From: Salipaludibacillus aurantiacus
GTDB taxonomy: Bacteria; Bacillota; Bacilli; Bacillales; Salisediminibacteriaceae
Direction of reading: 5' to 3'
Length of the DNA: 64,000 nucleotides
Assembly (NCBI RefSeq): GCF_900111295.1
Contig: NZ_FOGT01000015.1
Span: 42,372 to 106,371, forward strand
Positions 7,110 to 16,456 of the stretch are shown here, in pieces. The position numbers were made by a program, and so were the translations under genes. The notes under the pieces were generated by a model. It was not told the origin of the DNA, did no database searches, and was given only the letters and a program-made list of their open reading frames with translations. The stretch's first letter is position 1, and every line of letters starts with the position of its first letter.

Positions 7110-9305
7110 TTACTCGTAGACTTTTTTGAGCCGGTAAAGCTGGCTTTTGTAATGCTCTGATGGTGTCCATTCTATGCCATGCCTCATAAAGTAGGAGCCG
7201 CTCGCCCGCAGACCTTCATTGTCTTCATAAAGCGCTTCGGGATCGAGCCCTTTCAGCTGAAGCCTCACCTTTTGCGGGCCGTAGGCGATACCCTGCTCGA
7301 GCAGGAAAACAACCGATTCTTCTTTAGTGCCTTCAGACACATATTGGATGGCAAATACGGCTTCATTTCCATTTACGCTGTGACCGAACCCTTTCGCTCT
7401 AGTGGCTGCAGGTGCCAACCGGTACTGGTTGCCCTCCTGCACTGTCGCCCTGATTTCTTTATATTCAGCTATCCACTTTTTCGCCTCGGCAAGCTCCACA
7501 TCGTTCCACTGATCAAGATTGCCGCCGATCCCGAGAGACCCCATCATCGCCGAATGGAACCGATATTTTAAAGGCACTTCCCGCTGATTGAGCCAGTTAG
7601 GAGAATCCGTTACCCAGCACATCATCGCTTTTGCGTTATAAGCATAGGAGCAGCCGTACTGTATAGGAAGCCGGTCGACAGCGTCCGTATTATCGCTTGT
7701 CCAGAACTGGTCGGTCCGCTGCAAGACACCTAGATCTATCCGTCCGCCGCCTCCTGAGCACGTTTCAACAACCACATGCGGATACTTCTCCTTAATTCCG
7801 TCCATGACCTCATAAAGCCCTTCCACATGGTCAAGCCACAATTTCTGCTGCTCCGCAGCTCCTTCCGTATGCGCCATCGCACCGCCATGGATCTGCCGAA
7901 CATTTCCGGGTTCGGAAATAGCCCGGTTCATATCCCATTTAATAAAACGAATGTCGTGGTGCTGTAAAAGATCGTCCAGCCAGCCTTGAATATAATGGCG
8001 CACCTCTTTTTTTCCGAGGTTCAGAACAAGCTGGTTACGGGCTTCTGTCTTCTTTTTGCCGGAAAACTGATACACCCAGTCAGGATGGGCACGGAAAAGC
8101 TCGCTGTCTTCATTTACCATCTCCGGCTCGACCCAAATACCGAAGTCCATCCCCAGCCCGTGGACATGGTCAATTAATGGGGTCAGACCCCTCGGAAATT
8201 TTTCACGGTTGACGTACCAGTCCCCGAGGCCGGCTTGATCTGAATGCCGCTCACCAAACCAGCCGTCATCCACGACGAACAGCTCGCACCCGATGGCTGC
8301 AGCTTTGTCTGCCAGCCTTTTCTGTTCAGCTTCTGAGACGTCAAAATAGGTCGCTTCCCATGAATTATAAAGCACCTTGCGCAATTCCCCGCGGTGTTTT
8401 GGCGGAAGAATATTTTCTCTTTGAAAACGGTGGGCGAGATGGCTCATACCGGTAAAGCCGTCCCCTGTATATCCGGCAAAAAAGACAGGTGTTTCAAACG
8501 ATTCTCCTTCAGACAGTGCTACTGAGAAATCAAAGTCATTGAGTCCTCCGCACACTTGGACAAATCCGAACGCGTCTTTTTCCACATGGATGTCCCAGTT
8601 CCCCGAGTAAGCAAAATGGCCAAACCAGACGTCGCCGTCATCTTCATTTGCGCCCGTATCAATCGCAAACCAGGGATTAGCCTGATGAGACGTACTGCCT
8701 CTTCGGCTGTCTATCGTTTTTCTCCCTTCAGTGAGAGGTTCACGGATGAGCTGAAATTCGCCTGTCCATTTTCCCGCCAGGTGGCTGAAATAATAGTCTT
8801 TCCCCGGGTTAAAAGCTGTCTGCAGGGATCTCGCCGCTTCGAGCGTGAGAGGCTCGCCGGAATAATTGAATACCTTCTGGCTGCGTCCGATGATATCAAA
8901 TGTGTCATAGAGATCATAAATCAGTTCCACACCGTATCTGTTCGTGCCCGCTTCTTTAAGTGTCACAGTAAGCCGGGTGCCTTCTTCGCGTTCGTCAATT
9001 TTATAACTGTCAAAAATCCATTCGAACCCTCGCTCACCTGAGGCGTTCGATACTTTTAATGTCGGTTCAGAATAGACCATCTCTCCCCAGGGAATGAATT
9101 CATAACCCATCACACCGCGGGTCGCTTCAAATGAAGAATGAGGAATGACATGCGGGATACACGCCTCATAATCCTCTTTGTACGGCATTTTCTTTCCCCA
9201 GTAGACATGCTGGAGATGACCATCATCCTGACGATCGAATATATACGCGGTGTTTGCTGTCTCAAGAACAAACCGCTTTTCATCACGGCACACGTAAATC
9301 CCCAT
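7110..9305 (-). CDS. Alpha-galactosidase, GH36
   Basis: A 731-residue intracellular glycosidase (no signal peptide) cleaving alpha-1,6-galactosides such as melibiose and raffinose. It has an N-terminal beta-sandwich (about 1-300), then a TIM barrel with VDDGWFGER, GIWVEPEMV, the nucleophile region FIKWDMNR (Asp about 456), CSGGGGRIDLG and the acid/base region TSDNTDAVDR (about 538), and a C-terminal beta domain. Length and motifs match bacterial GH36 homotetramers. ATG 9305 follows AAAGGAGG. It is last in the galactoside cluster, separated from the GH42 gene by a terminator and two REP copies, so it may have its own promoter. A REP-like core lies inside the gene at about 8177-8194. Confidence 0.95.
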   Translation of the reverse strand: MGIYVCRDEKRFVLETANTAYIFDRQDDGHLQHVYWGKKMPYKEDYEACIPHVIPHSSFEATRGVMGYEFIPWGEMVYSEPTLKVSNASGERGFEWIFDSYKIDEREEGTRLTVTLKEAGTNRYGVELIYDLYDTFDIIGRSQKVFNYSGEPLTLEAARSLQTAFNPGKDYYFSHLAGKWTGEFQLIREPLTEGRKTIDSRRGSTSHQANPWFAIDTGANEDDGDVWFGHFAYSGNWDIHVEKDAFGFVQVCGGLNDFDFSVALSEGESFETPVFFAGYTGDGFTGMSHLAHRFQRENILPPKHRGELRKVLYNSWEATYFDVSEAEQKRLADKAAAIGCELFVVDDGWFGERHSDQAGLGDWYVNREKFPRGLTPLIDHVHGLGMDFGIWVEPEMVNEDSELFRAHPDWVYQFSGKKKTEARNQLVLNLGKKEVRHYIQGWLDDLLQHHDIRFIKWDMNRAISEPGNVRQIHGGAMAHTEGAAEQQKLWLDHVEGLYEVMDGIKEKYPHVVVETCSGGGGRIDLGVLQRTDQFWTSDNTDAVDRLPIQYGCSYAYNAKAMMCWVTDSPNWLNQREVPLKYRFHSAMMGSLGIGGNLDQWNDVELAEAKKWIAEYKEIRATVQEGNQYRLAPAATRAKGFGHSVNGNEAVFAIQYVSEGTKEESVVFLLEQGIAYGPQKVRLQLKGLDPEALYEDNEGLRASGSYFMRHGIEWTPSEHYKSQLYRLKKVYE
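8177..8194. repeat. REP-core sequence inside the alpha-galactosidase gene
   Basis: ATGGGGTCAGACCCCT lies in frame and encodes part of RGLTPLID. It matches the intergenic repeat core, but the protein shows no obvious insertion relative to the usual GH36 spacing. Confidence 0.4.
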
Positions 9306-9330
9306 CGTGCAACCTCCTTTGAGTACTGTA

Positions 9331-9401
9331 AATAAATGGGGGGTCTGTCCCCCCAGTTTTTAGGTTCTGTCAATAAATGGGGGGACAGACCCCCCATTTT
9401 C
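9331..9401. repeat. Tandem pair of REP-like palindromes, copies 6 and 7
   Basis: Two copies, 9331-9361 and 9372-9401, lie about 41 bp apart. Each is preceded by AATAAATGG, and they differ in the centre (TCTGT and ACAGA). They sit between the GH42 terminator and the GH36 start, in a BIME-like pair. Confidence 0.9.
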
Positions 9402-9407
9402 TGACAA

Positions 9408-9434
9408 AACGGGAGAGGCTTAGCCTCTCCCGTC
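9408..9434 (-). terminator. Intrinsic terminator of the GH42 gene
   Basis: An 11-bp perfect stem (ACGGGAGAGGC with its complement) and a TTA loop, followed by TTTTG on the minus strand. Confidence 0.85.
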
Positions 9435-9439
9435 CTATT

Positions 9440-11455
9440 TTAATGCTGCTTTCTTTTCTCGAGGACGAGGCTGCCAAGGCGGGGAATCTCTAAAACTCCT
9501 GTATGCTTTTCGCCAGAGGCTGCATCCGTCCACTCCCCTTCAGGAAGGGCCACTTCATGGCCTTCCTCAACGTCGTGGTTTAAAACGGATAAGTACGACG
9601 CCTCTTCACTCTCTCTTCTCACGAGCTCGACATTTTCCGCTGTTTCCGTATATGTCAAGTTCGTCTCTTCGAAAATAGACGCATACAGCTTTTGAAGCAT
9701 CGGTGACTCTATTCCGGCTCCTACATAATAGACGGTGCCTTCACCATATTTGTTTTTCGTTACAGCTGCGCGGTCCTGGAACCAGGAATCCTCATAAGTG
9801 GCGAGCACCTCTGCTGTTTCCGGCTCAATATAATCACACCAGACGCTTGCAGACGATGACAGGCCTTCGACTGCGCCTGCTACACCTTTTACACGTCCTG
9901 ATTTTCCGCCTCTGAGTGATTCGTATTCGTGCACTTGTATTCCTGCCAGCCCTGCCAGATCGCCAGGCAACGTTTGGTCAGTCACAATATTATCCTCATC
10001 TTTTACACCGGTACGGTAACTGAAGATCACTGTCCCGCCGTTAGCGACATAGTCTTTCAGCCTGTCGTTAAATGTCTTTTTCGTTAAAAAGTACACAGGG
10101 ACGACGACTACTTTGTACCGGCTTAAATCTTCATCATCCCGGATAATATTCCCCTGGGCGTTCAACGAATGGGCAGGCTCGTAAAACCTTAGAAACTCTC
10201 CGATATAGTTAAACTGGTCGGACTGAGGCTGAATCTGCCACGCCCAGTCATTCTCAGGGTCATGGTAAAAACCGACGTCAGCCGGTATTTCCGACTCAAT
10301 CCATTGATCTGCAAAACCTTCAAGTGACGTGATCACATCTTTTACTTCATTATATTTTCTTCGCGGCTTGCCGTCGTGGTCAAGGATGCCATGGCAGAAC
10401 TGTTCGGTTCCATACCTGGCCGCCCGCCAGCGGAAATACACAATTGCTTCCGCACCGCGTGAAATCGCCTGGTACGTCCATAATTTTAAATGACCGGGCC
10501 GCGGCAGATAGCCGATCTGGCTCCATCCTTGTGCACCTGATAATTCTTCCATGACCCAGTAACCTTTGCCGTTTTTCGTCCCGCGGCACAAGTCATGCTG
10601 CCTTGCAATAGCGGCAGGTGAAATCGGATCTGCCAGACCGCCCCACACGGGATAATTATCAAATGAAATGAAATCCAAATCTTTAGCCATTTCTTTCTGA
10701 TCCTGGGAAAGCCCCGAATACACAAAGTTATGGGTAATAAACTGCCTGTCGGCAATATACTTTCTTAACGTCTCCACCTGAAGACGGTTATAACGGTTAT
10801 AAGCTTCCGCACAGAATCGGTCGAAGTCCAAAAGCAGACTCGGGTTATGCTCCTGGTAAACTTTTTTAGGAACAGGAATCTGCGACCAGTTCGTATACGT
10901 CTGGCTCCAGAAAACCGTCCCCCACCTTTCATTCAGTTCATCAAGACTTTCGTACTTCTCCTGGAGCCAGGACTGGAAAGCTTTCCGGTCTGTTTCACTG
11001 TAGCTCCGGTCGGATTTTTCATGGCCGTATTCATTATCCACCTGCCAGCCGATGACCGCAGGATGGCTCCCGTACCGCTTTGCCATCTCTTCTACAATCT
11101 GTTTCGTAAGCTGCTGGTAAACCTCACTGTTCACCGTGTAATGTCTGCGTGCTCCAAAACCAATTACATTCCCGTGGTCATCAGCCGGAAGGACGTCCGG
11201 ATATTTTTCGATCAGCCAGGCGGGAGGGGTAGCCGTCGGTGTGCCGAGCACAACATCAAACCCGTATGATTCAATAGCCGCAATAGCGTCATCGATTAAG
11301 GAAAAATCGTACGCTCCTTCTTCAGGTTCCATGACACTCCATCCGAATTCAGCAATTCTGACGACATTAATGCCCAGCTCTTTCATCAGCTTTAAATCAG
11401 TGTCCCACCGTTCACGCGGCCATTGTTCCGGATAATAATCCACTCCTATATACAT
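9440..11455 (-). CDS. Beta-galactosidase, GH42
   Basis: 671 residues, cytoplasmic, hydrolysing beta-galactosides or galacto-oligosaccharides. It starts MYIGVDYYPEQWP, typical of GH42. The TIM barrel carries the acid/base Glu in WQVDNEYG (about residue 142) and the nucleophile Glu in VMEELSG (about 302). A trimerisation domain (about 390-600) and a C-terminal beta domain follow. ATG 11455 is chosen because AAAAGGAG lies 8 nt upstream; a longer frame would begin inside that leader. It follows the ABC permease genes in the same direction. Catalytic residues and length are intact. The import system next door suggests oligosaccharides are split inside the cell. Confidence 0.95.
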   Translation of the reverse strand: MYIGVDYYPEQWPRERWDTDLKLMKELGINVVRIAEFGWSVMEPEEGAYDFSLIDDAIAAIESYGFDVVLGTPTATPPAWLIEKYPDVLPADDHGNVIGFGARRHYTVNSEVYQQLTKQIVEEMAKRYGSHPAVIGWQVDNEYGHEKSDRSYSETDRKAFQSWLQEKYESLDELNERWGTVFWSQTYTNWSQIPVPKKVYQEHNPSLLLDFDRFCAEAYNRYNRLQVETLRKYIADRQFITHNFVYSGLSQDQKEMAKDLDFISFDNYPVWGGLADPISPAAIARQHDLCRGTKNGKGYWVMEELSGAQGWSQIGYLPRPGHLKLWTYQAISRGAEAIVYFRWRAARYGTEQFCHGILDHDGKPRRKYNEVKDVITSLEGFADQWIESEIPADVGFYHDPENDWAWQIQPQSDQFNYIGEFLRFYEPAHSLNAQGNIIRDDEDLSRYKVVVVPVYFLTKKTFNDRLKDYVANGGTVIFSYRTGVKDEDNIVTDQTLPGDLAGLAGIQVHEYESLRGGKSGRVKGVAGAVEGLSSSASVWCDYIEPETAEVLATYEDSWFQDRAAVTKNKYGEGTVYYVGAGIESPMLQKLYASIFEETNLTYTETAENVELVRRESEEASYLSVLNHDVEEGHEVALPEGEWTDAASGEKHTGVLEIPRLGSLVLEKRKQH

Positions 11456-11607
11456 ATCAAAAACTCCTTTTAAAACCATCTGCTTTTCTTTTTACATTGC
11501 TCTGTTAAAGGGCAATGCCAAATTTTTCAGACACACTCGCCGTGCGGCTTTAACTCTTTGGCACCACCGCTCACTGCTTTTTTCCTGACAGAAGAAACCT
11601 GCCTCGC

Positions 11608-12450
11608 TTACTCCTTCACCGAGCCTCCGAGAATACCGGAAATAAACTGGCGCTGCAGAAGCAGGAAGAATACCATGATCGGCAGGGTAGATAAGGTTGT
11701 ACCGAGCATGATCTGCCCGTAGTCGATCCGCGACATCCCTACAAGACTGGATAATGCGACAGGAAGTGTGTACATGGAGCTGTCTCCTAAGACAACTAGC
11801 GGCCAGAGGAAGTTGTTCCACTGGAACATAAACAGGAAGATAGCAACTGCCGCAAGTGCCGGTCTCATCGTCGGCAATACGACGGTAAAGAAAATACGCA
11901 TCTCGCCGGCTCCGTCCACACGGGCCGCTTCTAATAGCGAGTTAGGGATGGATCTCATGTTCTGTCTCATTAGAAAAATTGCAAACGGGTAAGCCAGGTG
12001 AGGCAGGATTACCGCCTGGTAAGTATTGAGCCAGCCGACATTAGCCATCAGTTCGAATAACGGAATCAGTGTGACATGATAAGGAATCATAATGGCCAGC
12101 AGCAGCATGAAAAAGATCGGGTCACGGCCTTTAAACTGATACTTTGCAAAGGCAAAACCGGCAGCTGAACAAATCATCACACTGACAACGGTAAAAGTCA
12201 GCGTAATAATTAACGAGTTCATAATAACCCGCCAGATCCCTACGTTTTCATTCAAGTTTCTTAAATTCTCAAAAAAGTGGTCTCCCGGTACTAAGTTTGG
12301 GGGCATACTGAAGATCGCCCCTGATGGGTTCGTGGCTCCAATGAACATCCAGTAGAAAGGAAACATAGATAAGAAGACACCGATTCCCAATAACGTATAC
12401 AAGCCGATCTTTTTTAAAATGGTCGTTGTCTTATTCTTGTTGTTAGTCAT
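11608..12450 (-). CDS. Sugar ABC transporter permease (MalG/LacG-type)
   Basis: 280 residues with six membrane segments and the cytoplasmic EAA loop LLEAARVDGAGEMRIFFTVV that docks the ATPase. The typical CUT1 ending GGSVKE is present. The start at ATG 12450 overlaps the 3' end of the preceding permease gene by 8 nt, which implies coupled translation. The two permeases form the channel for the lipoprotein encoded upstream. No ATPase gene is present; in Bacillus a shared ATPase (MsmX type) serves several such importers. A 150-nt gap with a small stem-loop separates it from the GH42 gene. Confidence 0.92.
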   Translation of the reverse strand: MTNNKNKTTTILKKIGLYTLLGIGVFLSMFPFYWMFIGATNPSGAIFSMPPNLVPGDHFFENLRNLNENVGIWRVIMNSLIITLTFTVVSVMICSAAGFAFAKYQFKGRDPIFFMLLLAIMIPYHVTLIPLFELMANVGWLNTYQAVILPHLAYPFAIFLMRQNMRSIPNSLLEAARVDGAGEMRIFFTVVLPTMRPALAAVAIFLFMFQWNNFLWPLVVLGDSSMYTLPVALSSLVGMSRIDYGQIMLGTTLSTLPIMVFFLLLQRQFISGILGGSVKE

Positions 12451-13348
12451 CTTTATCACCTACCACTTTCATTTGGAACCAGGATAAGAGAGCAATAATA
12501 ATAACGAGTATATATGCAATAGCGGATGCATAGTTAAAGTCAAAATAACGGAAACCGTTAATATATAGATACAAAGAAATAGTAAGTGTCGAGTTGTTCG
12601 GGCCCCCGCCGGTTAAAATAAACGGCTCATCAAAAAGCTGTAATGTGCCGATAGTGGACAGCACGAACGTAAACAGGAAGATCGGTTTCAATTGAGGAAG
12701 CGTAATGGAAAAGAACTGCCGTATTTTTCCTGCTCCGTCAATACTCGCTGCTTCATACAAATCGTTTGAGATATTTTGAAGGCCGGCCAGGAAAATAACC
12801 ATGTTATAACCTGTCCAGCGCCACGTAACTGCAACAATAAGTGACACTTTGGCCCAGAACGGGTCATTCAGCCAGGCGATAGGGTCAATTCCTACTAAAC
12901 TTAAAGCATAGTTTACTAGACCATAGTTTTCATCAAGCATAATCATGAAAACGATCGCGTAGGCAACTAATGCTGTAATAGCCGGCATGAAAAAAGCAAT
13001 TCGGAAAAAAGCTCTCATTTTTAATAAAGCTGAGTTCATAAGTACTGCTAACAGCACCGCGATGGTGAGCATAATTGGAACCTGGATAATGAGAATGGTA
13101 AAGGTGTTCCCTAATGCCTTGTAAAAAAGCGGGTCGTTAAAGAGACGCCGGTAATTATCGAGTCCTGCAAATGTACTGACTCCGCCGCTCGATGTCTGGA
13201 AACTTAAAATTAATGACTGAACCACCGGATAAACAGTAAATATAATAAATAAAATAACTGCAGGGGCGATAAAAATATATGGTGCTGTTTTAGGTGTTAT
13301 AAATTTTCGTTTCGATTTTTTCTTAGATTCAGCTGTTGACTGATTCAT
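12443..13348 (-). CDS. Sugar ABC transporter permease (LacF/MsmF-type)
   Basis: 301 residues, six membrane segments, and an EAA loop of the form LYEAASIDGAGKIRQFF. The substrate-side motif GGPNNSTLTISLYLY is typical of CUT1 first permeases. ATG 13348 follows GAGAGGG; a longer frame begins in the intercistronic region and is rejected. At 301 residues it is the LacF/MsmF size and not the longer MalF/GanP form, so lactose, raffinose or melibiose-type importers are better models than maltose. It follows the binding-protein gene after a stem-loop and overlaps the next permease. Confidence 0.92.
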   Translation of the reverse strand: MNQSTAESKKKSKRKFITPKTAPYIFIAPAVILFIIFTVYPVVQSLILSFQTSSGGVSTFAGLDNYRRLFNDPLFYKALGNTFTILIIQVPIMLTIAVLLAVLMNSALLKMRAFFRIAFFMPAITALVAYAIVFMIMLDENYGLVNYALSLVGIDPIAWLNDPFWAKVSLIVAVTWRWTGYNMVIFLAGLQNISNDLYEAASIDGAGKIRQFFSITLPQLKPIFLFTFVLSTIGTLQLFDEPFILTGGGPNNSTLTISLYLYINGFRYFDFNYASAIAYILVIIIALLSWFQMKVVGDKDD

Positions 13349-13458
13349 CGTGAAAGCCCTCTCTTTCTTAAAAAATCCTTTTAAGAAGTCCCGCCGCCTG
13401 CAACTGGAGCAGACTCCCATTACTTAATTAAATTGTTTAACTATCGGTTAGGAAAGAA

Positions 13459-13482
13459 AGAAGAGCATCGGGACGCTCTTCT
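13459..13482 (-). terminator. Intercistronic stem-loop after the sugar-binding protein gene
   Basis: Stem AGAAGAGC/GCTCTTCT with an 8-nt loop and a weak T-rich tail on the minus strand. It probably limits read-through, so that binding protein mRNA exceeds permease mRNA. Confidence 0.65.
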
Positions 13483-13495
13483 CTCTTTTAAATTC

Positions 13496-14812
13496 TTATT
13501 CGTTAATGTCTCTTTGCGTTTCATTTGCAATCATGTCGGCCGCTTCTCTTAAAGCTTCTGCCGGATCCGCATCCTGAAGCAGCGCGTTAGCCTGTGCATC
13601 AGAAGAATAGCGGAGGGCTCTTGCATAGTCGCTTGTATAGTTTGCCGGAAGGACGCCTTCAGAAATATCTGCAAACAAGCTCCAGATCGGCTCATTGTTA
13701 AAGTACTCATCTTCTTCCTCAAAGAATGGATCATCGTATGCTTCAAGGAGTGAAGGGAAGATACCGTACTCACTTAACGCATTAACCTGGGCGTCAGAGT
13801 CAGTTGTAAAGTATTCAACGAAAGCGTAAGCTGCCTGCTCATTATCAGACCCGTTAATGACTGTTAAGTCTGAACCTCCAAGGTTCGCATCACGGTTGCC
13901 GCCTTCTTCAAAAGCAGGAAGTTTGAATACACCCCACTCGCCTTCCTGTTCAGGTGCCTGGTCCATAATCGTTCCAGCATACCAGACGCCGAACGGCACA
14001 GTGGCTACCTGGTTGTTTACTGTCGCTGTGACGGTGCCATCCCAGCCGTCAGCATTCGCAACGAGATCTTTTTCCCGCATTTCTTTAATTGTCGATAATG
14101 CCTGCTGTCCTTCTTCGTTGTGAAGATTGATGTTTCCATCTTCGTCAAAATAATAGGTTCCCTGAAGATTCAACATCATACGGAACAAGTTATCATCTGC
14201 GGAAATATCAACAGGAAGCATTTGCGCTTCGGTTTCTTCAAGGATCGTTTCACCGGCTGCAATATAGTCATCCCACGTTTCGATATCGTCCGGATTTACG
14301 CCCGCTTCCTCAAATAGAGGAATATTATAGAAGACACCTGCCGGCCCGATATCCCACGGTGCCGCTACGAAGTCTCCGTCATTATTTTTCATTGTTTCGA
14401 TTTTTGACTCGGCAAATTTATCTTCATGCTCATCGAATCCATACTCACTAAGGTTGACGAAACCATCCGGAAATTCTGCGATGTAGTTGTCGAGACGATC
14501 GGTTTCAACCATGGTGACATCCGGAAGACCTGATCCGCCTGCCGCTAAACCAACAGTTAAACGGTCATATAAATCTTCACGGCCGATATCTTCCACTGTC
14601 ACATCGACATCAGGGTATTCCTCCTGAAAGCCTTCAATTGCAATTTCCATAGAAGCAGCTGCCACATTCCAGCCCCAGACAGTAATCTCACCGGACACCT
14701 CATCCGGGTCAGCTTCACCGTCAGCGCCTCCATCAGCGCCATCATTTCCTCCGCACGCAGCGAGCATAGAAACAGACAAAGCACCAGCTAACATTGTTTT
14801 CCATGGTTTCAT
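13496..14812 (-). CDS. Galactoside-binding lipoprotein of ABC importer
   Basis: 438 residues, extracytoplasmic solute-binding protein of the CUT1 sugar family. The lipoprotein signal peptide ends in LAACGGN, with the modified Cys at residue 20, followed by an acidic, Gly-rich linker and then a two-lobe binding domain starting GEITVWGWN. The protein is strongly acidic (many EE and DD runs), as in salt-adapted bacteria. ATG 14812 follows AAGGGGGAA. It is the first structural gene of the cluster, between the ROK regulator and the permeases. Substrate inferred from the neighbouring alpha- and beta-galactosidases: galactosides or galacto-oligosaccharides. Confidence 0.92.
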   Translation of the reverse strand: MKPWKTMLAGALSVSMLAACGGNDGADGGADGEADPDEVSGEITVWGWNVAAASMEIAIEGFQEEYPDVDVTVEDIGREDLYDRLTVGLAAGGSGLPDVTMVETDRLDNYIAEFPDGFVNLSEYGFDEHEDKFAESKIETMKNNDGDFVAAPWDIGPAGVFYNIPLFEEAGVNPDDIETWDDYIAAGETILEETEAQMLPVDISADDNLFRMMLNLQGTYYFDEDGNINLHNEEGQQALSTIKEMREKDLVANADGWDGTVTATVNNQVATVPFGVWYAGTIMDQAPEQEGEWGVFKLPAFEEGGNRDANLGGSDLTVINGSDNEQAAYAFVEYFTTDSDAQVNALSEYGIFPSLLEAYDDPFFEEEDEYFNNEPIWSLFADISEGVLPANYTSDYARALRYSSDAQANALLQDADPAEALREAADMIANETQRDINE

Positions 14813-14916
14813 TTGTTATTTCCCCCTTGATTTAGTTTTGTATCCGCTTTCAAGGGTTATGAAAAAAATGGGTGTCTTCTTATTTAACGACACGCCTGCG
14901 TTTTTCCAACAATGCC

Positions 14917-14930
14917 TTAAAGCGTTATCA
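14917..14930. promoter_or_regulatory. Candidate cre site (CcpA) upstream of galactoside operon
   Basis: TTAAAGCGTTATCA differs from the cre consensus TGWAARCGYTWNCA at one clear position. It lies about 105 bp before the binding-protein start and downstream of a candidate promoter, a roadblock position. Confidence 0.5.
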
Positions 14931-14963
14931 AAACTTTTTTAAATTAAATTAGTAACTAGGGAT

Positions 14964-14992
14964 AATGTATCACACCTTATCAAAAATGAAAA
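14964..14992 (-). promoter_or_regulatory. Weak candidate promoter of the galactoside ABC operon
   Basis: On the minus strand, TTTTCA, 17 bp, TACATT. Both hexamers match 4 of 6 bases; the spacing is ideal. The position fits the cre-like site downstream. Confidence 0.35.
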
Positions 14993-15044
14993 GTATTTTT
15001 TGAATATTTAGTGACTGGTATTTACTGGGGGTTGATTGCTGTTT

Positions 15045-16256
15045 TTATGACCGGTCATATAATTGTTTAAGTACAAGCGTAACGGCGCCAATCATCGTCC
15101 CTTGGGCGGCAAGCTCTGATACGGTTATCTCCGTCGATTTGGCATCTGTCGTCATTGCCCGCTTCTTTACCGTCTCTTTTAACGGAGCCATAATAAAATC
15201 TCCTGCTTTTGAAACGCCTCCGCCGACAATAATTTTATCCGGGTTCATAAAATTAATTAAATTAGTTATGCCGATTCCTAGAAACCTGCCTGCTTCATCG
15301 AGCACCTCTACAGCAAAAGCATCGCCTCTTTTTGCAGCTTCATGGACCGTGGCGCCTGTAATCTCTTCTTTTTTCCCGTCTACAAGGTCGGGAATAATCG
15401 TTCTTCTTCCTATGGTGATCTCCTGGGTGACTCTTTCTTTGATACGGATACCGCTAGCGACGGTATGCAGGCAGCCGTAGCTTCCGCACGTGCACTGGCG
15501 GCCATTTAAGTCGACAATCATATGGCCGAACTCCCCCGCGATATTATGTTTCCCGTGAAACAGCTGGCCATTAAGGATAATACCTGCCCCGATTCCGTCT
15601 CCGACGTTAATGCATACAAGGTTTTGGGCATCCCGCCCGTTCCCGAACCACAATTCCGCTAATGCAAGCGAACGGGCATCGTTTTCCACAGTCACAGGAA
15701 TATCGAAAACGTTTTCAATTTTATCTTTAAGAGGAATATTTTCAAACCCGAAATGAGGGGCATAAATACTAATCCCCTTTTCGTGATCAACAATTCCGTG
15801 CATCCCGATGCCTATCCCGATCACTTTTGTCTTATCCACTTTTTCGTTCTCAAGAAGCGATCGTATGAGATGTTCCAGAATCGTTACGAACTCATTTTTG
15901 GTCATGCCCGTAGCGAGTTTTTGTTTTTTAGTAGCAAGAATTTCGGCATTCAGGTTAGTTAAACCTGCACGAACTTCCTCTGTTCCTACATCGACTCCAA
16001 TTACAAAATAATTATTATAGTTGATTGATAATAAAATCGGTTTACGGCCGCCTTTTGATTCTCCGATTTTAAACTCCCGGATAATCCCCGTTTCGAGCAG
16101 TTCACTGACTATCGTTGAGACGGTGGGCGGTGTCAGGTTCGCTTTCTTGGCTATATCTGTCCTTGAGATCGCCTCTTCCTTGCGGATAATATTTAAAACC
16201 AGCGACCTGTTTAATGATTTCATAAGCTGAAAACTGCCTGTGATGTTCTGTACCAT
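15045..16256 (-). CDS. ROK family transcriptional repressor of the galactoside cluster
   Basis: 403 residues. The N-terminal winged helix-turn-helix (about 15-75) contains AISRTDIAKKANLTPPTVSTIVSELL with the region's hallmark spacing. A ROK sugar-sensing domain follows: DVGTEEVRAG, ENDARSLALAE, GDGIGAGI, GEFGHM and the zinc motif CTCGSYGC. The architecture is that of XylR/NagC-type repressors, which are released from DNA by a sugar. ATG 16256 follows AGGGAG; an in-frame extension to 16385 reaches back through the promoter and is rejected. Being immediately upstream of, and co-directional with, the ABC/GH42/GH36 genes makes it their likely regulator, though the operator was not identified. Confidence 0.88.
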   Translation of the reverse strand: MVQNITGSFQLMKSLNRSLVLNIIRKEEAISRTDIAKKANLTPPTVSTIVSELLETGIIREFKIGESKGGRKPILLSINYNNYFVIGVDVGTEEVRAGLTNLNAEILATKKQKLATGMTKNEFVTILEHLIRSLLENEKVDKTKVIGIGIGMHGIVDHEKGISIYAPHFGFENIPLKDKIENVFDIPVTVENDARSLALAELWFGNGRDAQNLVCINVGDGIGAGIILNGQLFHGKHNIAGEFGHMIVDLNGRQCTCGSYGCLHTVASGIRIKERVTQEITIGRRTIIPDLVDGKKEEITGATVHEAAKRGDAFAVEVLDEAGRFLGIGITNLINFMNPDKIIVGGGVSKAGDFIMAPLKETVKKRAMTTDAKSTEITVSELAAQGTMIGAVTLVLKQLYDRS

Positions 16257-16337
16257 ATCTTTCACACTCCCTGTATGTCGCTCATCACCTAAAGTTTTAA
16301 TATTTAAGAAACAATGTGAACATTTAAACTTAACTAT

Positions 16338-16367
16338 ATTATACGCAAATAAACGAAACATTGTAAA
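16338..16367 (-). promoter_or_regulatory. SigA-type promoter of the ROK regulator gene
   Basis: On the minus strand, TTTACA, 18 bp, TATAAT (5/6 and 6/6 matches), about 75 bp before the ATG. Confidence 0.7.
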
Positions 16368-16389
16368 ATTATTTAAAAAAGACATGGGA

Positions 16390-16456
16390 ATTAATGGGGG
16401 GTCTGACCCCTTTGTGAAATAACAAAAACTGGGGGGACAGACCCCCCAGTTTTTAC
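16390..16456. repeat. Tandem pair of REP-like palindromes, copies 8 and 9
   Basis: Copy 16390-16412 has a shortened C-arm (GGGGGGTCTGACCCC). Copy 16424-16456 is a full palindrome with AAAAACT/AGTTTTT flanks and ends at the acyl-CoA dehydrogenase stop, where its T-run makes it a plausible terminator. Confidence 0.9.

Noticed and set aside
12451..13420. Longer form of the first sugar permease from 13420
   Set aside because: The extra 24 residues are encoded in the intercistronic leader; ATG 13348 has a ribosome binding site and matches family length.
15020..15036. TTTACTGGGGGTTGATTG as a further REP copy
   Set aside because: Only the G-arm is present; no palindrome can form.
16257..16385. N-terminal extension of the ROK repressor
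   Set aside because: Would include the mapped -10/-35 promoter region; ATG 16256 has the proper ribosome binding site.
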